IMG/VR virus record: IMGVR_UViG_3300042922_001228
Location: 1 to 26,706 of that record
Strand: one strand, 5' to 3'
DNA: 26,706 bases
Source of the DNA: a virus
The notes below the pieces were generated by a model that saw only the letters and a program-made list of their open reading frames with translations, did no database searches and was not told where the DNA came from. Position numbers and translations under genes: made by a program. Positions within the stretch are counted from its first letter, which is position 1. Every line of letters begins with the position of its first letter. This document shows positions 23,001 to 26,706 of this stretch, one piece after another.

Positions 23001-24391
23001 TGAGCTTTAAAGGCTGCTGTTAAGTCGTTAATAGCTTTGTTTTTGGCTTCACCTTTTAAGCCTTTTAGTTCCTCAGCAGTACGGTTAGCCACTTCGGCTT
23101 GTTCGGCAAGTGTTCTATTCGCTTCTTCTGCCTTACCTTTAAAATAAGTATATGTTGCAGCCAGAGCGGATACACCTAAAGTAATTGCTCCAATTGGGCC
23201 ACCTATAAGACCTAAAGCACGACTGCCAATACTGCCAACTAAAGAAGAGGCTGCTGAGAGTTTTGTTTGGGCAGCGGTTTGTGCATTTGTAGCAGCAGTT
23301 ACTGCGGCTTGTGCCTGTGCATATCGAGTAGCCGCTGCAGTAGCGCCAAATTTGGCTTGGGTTTCTGCATTTGTAGCTCGGACATTCACAAGGTGCGCTT
23401 TGGCTGCATTCAAAGTAGCTGTAGCTTCTGCAAATTCTGCTTGAGCGTTTAATATAGATGCTTGGCGACTCGCTAATATTGATGCCATTCCCTCTTTAAC
23501 TGCTGTGCTCTTCATCAAAATTGCACGTGTGATATAACCTATACCAACAACCAATGCACCATCCGCAATTAAATCCAGATTTCCAGCCAGAGTCTGTACG
23601 GATCCTGCTAAAACCTGTGCAGCACCACTACCTTTACCAGCCTCACCCATAAATTTAGTGATTTCGTTATTTAAAAGTGTGAGTGATTGACCAATAGTTA
23701 TATCGGTTTTAGCAAACAGCGCATCCACATCATCTTGGACATTTTTAAGGGCTTTAACGATTTCTTTTGAAGTAATCTTTCCTTCTGCTGCTACTGAACG
23801 TAATTGGCCGACGGTAATACCCATACCCTGTGCGATTGCTTTAGCTAATGCTGGGGTTTGCTCCATTACAGAGTTAAGTTCTTCACCCCGCAATGTTCCA
23901 CTTGCCAAGGCTTGACCAAACTGCACTAATGCGGCATCGGCAGCCGCTGCACTTGCGCCACTAATTGCTACAGCTTTCGACACAGTCTCTGTCAAACGAG
24001 CTGTATCATCCATGGTCAAGTTTAGTGTCTTCGCATTATCACTAAAGCGCTGGTAAACCTGTAAGACAGAATCCCAAGCAGAATAGGTTTTTTGAGCAAT
24101 TCGGAATGTATCTTCTGTTGCTTTATTCAGCTCAACCTGACCATTTGTAACTAACTTAAGCCGGTTCTGAAGCCCTGTGTAAGTATCCATTTTAGAGATG
24201 GCTGCACCTACAGTAACCAAACCTGCCATATATCCAGCTAGTGCACGTGTGGCTACTGATAAGCCATCCATAGATTTTGATGCATGATCACCTTTGCGCT
24301 CAATGCTATCGAGTTCATTGCCTAGATTACGCGCATTACGTTCAGCATTTTGCGAATCAATAACAATAACCAGACGGGATTCTTGTGCCAT
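20057..24391 (-). CDS. Tape measure protein with lytic transglycosylase domain
   Basis: At 1444 residues this is the longest gene; its product sets tail length and is ejected first. The N-terminal about 250 residues match the tape_meas_nterm pattern (AGYMAGLVTVGAAISKMDTY, ALASGTLRGEELNSVMEQTP). Long Ala-, Gln-, Glu- and Lys-rich coiled coils follow (about 310-460 and 820-1090). A transglycosylase (SLT) domain lies at about 690-810: IHMIESRGNA with the catalytic Glu, GGFQF and AYHAGEGNV. Hydrophobic stretches near 390-415 and about 1145-1205 may insert in the membrane during DNA entry. ATG at 24391 has GAGGAAAG upstream. Confidence 0.93.
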   Translation of the reverse strand: MAQESRLVIVIDSQNAERNARNLGNELDSIERKGDHASKSMDGLSVATRALAGYMAGLVTVGAAISKMDTYTGLQNRLKLVTNGQVELNKATEDTFRIAQKTYSAWDSVLQVYQRFSDNAKTLNLTMDDTARLTETVSKAVAISGASAAAADAALVQFGQALASGTLRGEELNSVMEQTPALAKAIAQGMGITVGQLRSVAAEGKITSKEIVKALKNVQDDVDALFAKTDITIGQSLTLLNNEITKFMGEAGKGSGAAQVLAGSVQTLAGNLDLIADGALVVGIGYITRAILMKSTAVKEGMASILASRQASILNAQAEFAEATATLNAAKAHLVNVRATNAETQAKFGATAAATRYAQAQAAVTAATNAQTAAQTKLSAASSLVGSIGSRALGLIGGPIGAITLGVSALAATYTYFKGKAEEANRTLAEQAEVANRTAEELKGLKGEAKNKAINDLTAAFKAHNEELKKTEMAVGSALIDIQNYGKGNVEFTRISNEARLGTINYKEALEQLAKQKLPPSLRDALKDQIDKYNEAYEKADKTKTAIKLFGIEVTLTGNRAQNAAIEQQKHADAIKNTKQAADEAQKSLQKMYADKLWDTQFVEIVMKKGFSESQANDLLKLYKDSLAKGLKAADQEAMKSLTDSWKAEESIKAITDARTDSIREQNKELKNQQKVLSVNAKVLANASKFGFADLESKYKLPSGTLSAIHMIESRGNAKAYNKETGATGGFQFLEGTAKQYGVKDRTDLAQSAEGAAKYMSYLLKLFKGDLEKAVRAYHAGEGNVMKGKGIGKNNNQYWKDYQSYMAGINGYSAGDISSKEFGKLIQDTTKMAEEQAKLRLQLENEVANQVTKIRNDLAKKLEDVDKANFSPERKAEIKAELQARADNDIAIAEQATKTKLDSFRDFTKSEEQLLKDSFAKRQFDAEHDLELTKEQRKEAIDILAQQLRQEIALVKLAQEQRLFQAKQALLTETQAMQERYRLEREEILKNTKLSIEERQKLIALSKATQDKETRDKVNNAVQNWGGIQADMNGTSEFFRQDQERFSRLGAANDLADSQYAATDLNEQNSLDNLNAQMEAGLIQQQDFENQKTAIIQAAQEQRSQIYNEYAQNTKDIEDKYHQDRLNAQIALGGQMMGSVTSMFGSMFGEQSKAYKLMFAADKAYAIAAAGIAIQQNIAAAAKVGFPYNLPLIAGAVAQGASIIANIRAIKDQGFAEGGFTGRGGKYEVAGAVHKGEIVWSQEDIKRWGGVGLVEKMRKSANPEAFLSNNASAKNVLNRAMMSSNALMESQKQSDIFNQPVQDGQIIYKGNTNAAKYSNSAMSDLYHDGKVYFSSNGLVQDRSNIDDVQDFTLGQTSRPQAEIMPSIEPASPTINFKIEVVNQVKGATVEAEQLDEKTVRIIVKDELDKQLPRAVPKLVSEDIKNPNSTISRSLTENTTVRRNR

Positions 24392-24417
24392 TTTTTACTT
24401 TCCTCTAGGCAATAAAA

Positions 24418-24435
24418 AACCCGCTTACGCGAGTT
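24418..24435 (-). terminator. Hairpin upstream of the tape measure gene
   Basis: ACTCGC-GTAA-GCGGGT on the minus strand, with one T-G pair, followed by six T. It marks the left edge of the inserted plus-strand gene. Confidence 0.65.
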
Positions 24436-24539
24436 AGGGAATTAATAATCTAAAAGCACTTTTTAAAACCTAACACTAATTATAGAATTCGATATAAATA
24501 GATATTTATATTTTTTAGATATTTGAAGTGAACAATATT

Positions 24540-25418
24540 ATGAAATTTAGCTTTAATATAGATACTGCAATACTAATTACTCTTACTACTTCATTCTTAT
24601 TTTGGTGTGGCTATTGGTATAATTACGGATATTCAGATTATTTTGGTATTTCAATAAGTTTTTTTGAAATGACCATTCCAATGACTTTAATAGATGGACT
24701 TATTGTTGGTATTGATAAATTTTTGTACTTTATAGTGTTTATAATTTTTGTTGCTTTTCTATCTGGTTTTACTAGTAGAGATGCAAGTTATGCTATCAAT
24801 TGCATGACAACAGCAATTGTAGCTGCAATTATTTTTCTTTTATACCCAATCTTTCATGGTAAAAGAAGAGTTAAATATAAGTATCTTTCTTCCCATCCCC
24901 GCCACCCCCTTTTAATCAAAAAAAAGGAACATACTACTGAAACAAGTAAATTTAGATTATCTAAAACAAAACCCTATTTATTCACACAAAATTTTTTATA
25001 TAAAAACAAAATGAGTTTCTCTCAAATTAAAAATACTATTTATGGCGACGACAATAGAGAGCTTGGCTCTTATATTGTACTAAGATTAGGAATATATTAT
25101 TTTTTCCTAATTGGTATTGTTTTAATTATTTTATCAATGTTTCGTGTAGGTATGAATCTACAGAAAACTGGATTTCAAGATGCTGAAAATAACTTTAAGA
25201 GAAGTTTCGATCCTCAACTCAATATTGCCAAGACAAGTTTTAATTATTTTCCAAAAATTGATGAAAAAGAAAGTAACGTTAAGGATACATTTCGATTAAC
25301 TAATATCTGTAATAAAGAAGCATGTATAGCGGTTAACAAAGAACAAACTACAAAATTAGTTAAATTAGAAGATATTCAAATTATTAATCAAGAAGATAAA
25401 GAGAGTAAATTAAAATAA
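24540..25418 (+). CDS. Multi-pass membrane protein moron, possible superinfection exclusion
   Basis: The protein of about 292 residues (ATG at 24540; GTG at 24528 is an alternative) has four likely membrane helices: about 8-26 (AILITLTTSFLFWCGYW), 57-80 (LYFIVFIIFVAFLSGF), 85-106 (CMTTAIVAAIIFLLYP) and 184-206 (IYYFFLIGIVLIILSMF). Basic loops and a polar C-terminal domain of about 90 residues follow. The segment GYSDYFGISISFFE resembles a motif in many unnamed membrane proteins of mobile elements. It lies antisense inside the tail operon, is more AT-rich than its neighbours, and is bounded by hairpins on both sides, so it is a classic moron. Blocking superinfection is inferred from position only. 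Confidence 0.65.
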   Translation: MKFSFNIDTAILITLTTSFLFWCGYWYNYGYSDYFGISISFFEMTIPMTLIDGLIVGIDKFLYFIVFIIFVAFLSGFTSRDASYAINCMTTAIVAAIIFLLYPIFHGKRRVKYKYLSSHPRHPLLIKKKEHTTETSKFRLSKTKPYLFTQNFLYKNKMSFSQIKNTIYGDDNRELGSYIVLRLGIYYFFLIGIVLIILSMFRVGMNLQKTGFQDAENNFKRSFDPQLNIAKTSFNYFPKIDEKESNVKDTFRLTNICNKEACIAVNKEQTTKLVKLEDIQIINQEDKESKLK

Positions 25419-25433
25419 CCTTATTTAATAAGG

Positions 25434-25471
25434 TCTTAAAGATGGGATTAAGATATTTACCATCTTTAAGA
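25434..25471. terminator. Strong hairpin between the moron and the chaperone genes
   Basis: TCTTAAAGATGG and CCATCTTTAAGA form a perfect 12-bp stem around a 14-base loop. A second palindrome, ACCTTATTTAATAAGGT, sits just before it (about 25418-25434). It lies between two converging genes; T-runs are weak, so function as a terminator is likely but not certain. Confidence 0.55.
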
Positions 25472-25487
25472 TCTTAAAATTTAACTC

Positions 25488-25814
25488 TCAAATTTTATGT
25501 ACTCTTTTATGTAGCTCAGTCACAAAAAGATTATCCAAAGCAAAAATACAGTCATTAAAGATATGAGCATCAACAGGCAAATCATTATGCTCAGCATAGA
25601 CATTGATAGCCTGCTGATCTAAACATAGCGGAATGCCCTGCTCATATCGTCTAGATCTGATAATCGTGCTAAAAGCCGCAAGAATTGAATCAGCTGCATA
25701 AGAATATTCTGGTGGATCTGGGATATGTCCACCTAAGAATTTGATTTGTTCGATTTCGTGCGGCGTTTTCGACGCATACGATTTTTGGTATTTGTAGAGC
25801 TCGATGACTTTCCC
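25488..25814 (-). CDS. Tail assembly chaperone extension (T part of G-T), made by -1 frameshift
   Basis: In the -1 frame relative to gene G, an open frame runs from the slippery site to TGA at 25488-25490. It adds 106 residues, beginning VIELYKYQKSYASKTPHEIE and ending LFVTELHKRVHKI. It has no ribosome binding site or plausible start of its own, so it should exist only as a G-T fusion of about 253 residues. In lambda the T part binds the tail tube protein while G coats the tape measure. Length and composition fit that role. Confidence 0.85.
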   Translation of the reverse strand, partial: GKVIELYKYQKSYASKTPHEIEQIKFLGGHIPDPPEYSYAADSILAAFSTIIRSRRYEQGIPLCLDQQAINVYAEHNDLPVDAHIFNDCIFALDNLFVTELHKRVHKI

Positions 25815-26248
25815 AGAATTAAAGCCTTTTCTTTATCAGCTTCTTCCTGGATCTTTTGTGCTTGTTCTTTCACGAATAACCAGATTGAAATACCAATGTC
25901 GCCCATATTCAGTAATTTTGAAGCATTCTCTGGTGTATAAGGCATTTCAGTTTCTACAGTCTTTCCATCAACAACTTGTGCAAATACCACACCTTTCCAG
26001 TCCTCAATTAAGTGAGCTGCGCAAGCATCCATCAAAAGCTCATGGTATAGCTTTGCCGATGGATCGTTCGCCATCACGTCATAACCTTTAGATGAGATTT
26101 GATTACCTGCACGCTCAATGGCTACCTGAAAAGGCTTATATGCGATACCACGGACTTTAAACTCTGCCTGCACTTGACCATCTATGCCTTTAAACTCACA
26201 CCATTTAGACACTTCTGAGCTTTGAATAATTCCGACTTTTAAAGCCAT
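25733..26248 (-). CDS. Tail assembly chaperone G
   Basis: The 171-residue protein is the unshifted product. It lies between the tail tube and tape measure genes, the fixed place of this chaperone in siphoviruses. The N-terminus MALKVGIIQSSEVSKWCEFK leads into a mixed domain, followed by a helical, charged section (EQAQKIQEEADKEKAL). After the slippery site at codon 145-147 the zero frame encodes a very basic, Ser- and Asn-rich tail (RMRRKRRTKSNKSNS), typical of the non-functional zero-frame end. ATG at 26248 has GAGGTAGG upstream. Confidence 0.88.
   Translation of the reverse strand: MALKVGIIQSSEVSKWCEFKGIDGQVQAEFKVRGIAYKPFQVAIERAGNQISSKGYDVMANDPSAKLYHELLMDACAAHLIEDWKGVVFAQVVDGKTVETEMPYTPENASKLLNMGDIGISIWLFVKEQAQKIQEEADKEKALILGKSSSSTNTKNRMRRKRRTKSNKSNS
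25808..25814 (-). promoter_or_regulatory. Programmed -1 ribosomal frameshift site GGGAAAG
   Basis: The heptamer is in the right phase (G GGA AAG in the G frame) and is the same slippery sequence that lambda uses between G and T. Re-pairing on GGG AAA continues into the T frame at GTC. Confidence 0.88.
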
Positions 26249-26274
26249 ACCTACCTCTAAAATTTAAGAAATAA

Positions 26275-26300
26275 AAAGCCCATGGAACTACATAGGCTTT
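26275..26300 (-). terminator. Terminator after the tail tube gene
   Basis: AAAGCC and GGCTTT close a 14-base loop, with extra ATG/CAT pairing possible, followed on the minus strand by five T. Confidence 0.6.
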
Positions 26301-26318
26301 AAGGTTAATCAATTTGGA

Positions 26319-26706
26319 TTACACAAGAGCACGCACAATCGTTGGAGTTGTGCGGACTTGGGCAAAGTTGATGTCTATAGTGATAATGTCATCTCCACCA
26401 CCATCCGGGTGGTTCGCTTCCTTAACCTCAAGTTGCGGGAAGTTAAATGAGTACTTACTTCCCTTGCTATCGGTAATATCAAAGGACAACGTGAATACAT
26501 CACGAGTCTTGATTGCATCAATCCAAGCTGCCGATGTTGCTGAGAACATGAAATTGGCATTTACACCAATATCCATCATTTTTTCTAAGTAGAACTCAGG
26601 CGTGTACTTACCTGAACCGATACAACGGATCGCTTCCAGATTATTACTAAAGTTGATGGTGAGCGTCTGCAGACAAGCTTTACCCTGAATTGATTGGCCA
26701 TTAATA
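26319..26706 (-). CDS. Major tail tube protein, C-terminal part
   Basis: The open frame continues past the right edge, so the start is not in the window. The visible 128 residues include LQTLTINFSNNLEAIRCIGS, YTPEFYLEKM and FSFDITDSKG-like strands and end RTTPTIVRALV. The beta-rich pattern and place directly upstream of the G/T chaperones identify it as the tube protein of a long, flexible tail. An internal ATG near 26579 is not the start, since coding sequence extends upstream of it in the same frame. Confidence 0.8.
   Translation of the reverse strand, partial: INGQSIQGKACLQTLTINFSNNLEAIRCIGSGKYTPEFYLEKMMDIGVNANFMFSATSAAWIDAIKTRDVFTLSFDITDSKGSKYSFNFPQLEVKEANHPDGGGDDIITIDINFAQVRTTPTIVRALV

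Noticed and set aside
23267-23452. Cys- and Ser-rich plus-strand frame
   Set aside because: Antisense to Ala-rich coiled coil of the tape measure gene, which explains the composition.
26314-26592. 92-residue plus-strand frame
   Set aside because: Antisense to the tail tube gene.
1-26706. CRISPR array or insertion sequence
   Set aside because: No regularly spaced repeats with spacers and no transposase frame or terminal inverted repeats were seen.

Overview
The window looks like Acinetobacter DNA, probably A. baumannii or a close relative. It is AT-rich, carries an Acinetobacter-type secreted protein (DUF4882-like), and has a siphovirus-type late region with capsule-type tailspikes. It holds one chromosomal transporter gene at the left end (about 1-1460). 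From about 1850 to the right edge it is the tail, lysis and immunity end of a temperate phage of the lambda/HK97/P22 mosaic type. The species assignment is inference from family resemblance; no database was searched.

Layout from left to right. A GntP-family permease on the minus strand is broken by a single frameshift near 370-380. A 29-bp copy of the 3' end of tmRNA (ssrA), a typical phage attachment core, lies at 1816-1844. Next comes a compact switch laid out like the P22 immI region: an antirepressor (ant-like, minus), a 52-residue Arc-like repressor (minus), a divergent 94-residue Mnt-like repressor (plus), overlapping divergent promoters with palindromic operators, and a predicted antisense RNA over the ant ribosome binding site that resembles P22 sar. 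Then there is an AT-rich accessory block (3558-7089) with three stand-alone genes in alternating orientation: a PD-(D/E)xK-like protein, a DUF4062 protein and a degenerate HNH-like protein. It also holds a frameshifted small-gene relic. The block reads as defence or moron cargo.

From 7247 to the right edge nearly everything is on the minus strand and is transcribed from right to left. The order is tail tube protein (cut by the window edge), tail assembly chaperones G and GT with a lambda-type GGGAAAG frameshift site, tape measure protein with a transglycosylase domain, four tightly coupled tail-tip genes ending in a J-like protein, three tandem paralogous tailspikes, holin, a secreted DUF4882-like protein, a small membrane protein, a GH108 endolysin and a small lipoprotein that overlaps it. 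A four-helix membrane-protein gene on the plus strand interrupts the tail operon between the chaperone and the tape measure. HK97 carries its superinfection-exclusion gene 15 in the same position.

The late genes work as one assembly-and-lysis programme. GT and the tape measure build the tail tube, the M/L/K/J-like genes build the tip, the tailspikes bind and probably degrade capsule, and the holin, endolysin and lipoprotein open the cell. Hairpins followed by T-runs sit between nearly all late blocks, so full expression probably needs antitermination or read-through. No integrase, C1-type repressor, replication or head genes are in the window; they would be expected to the right.
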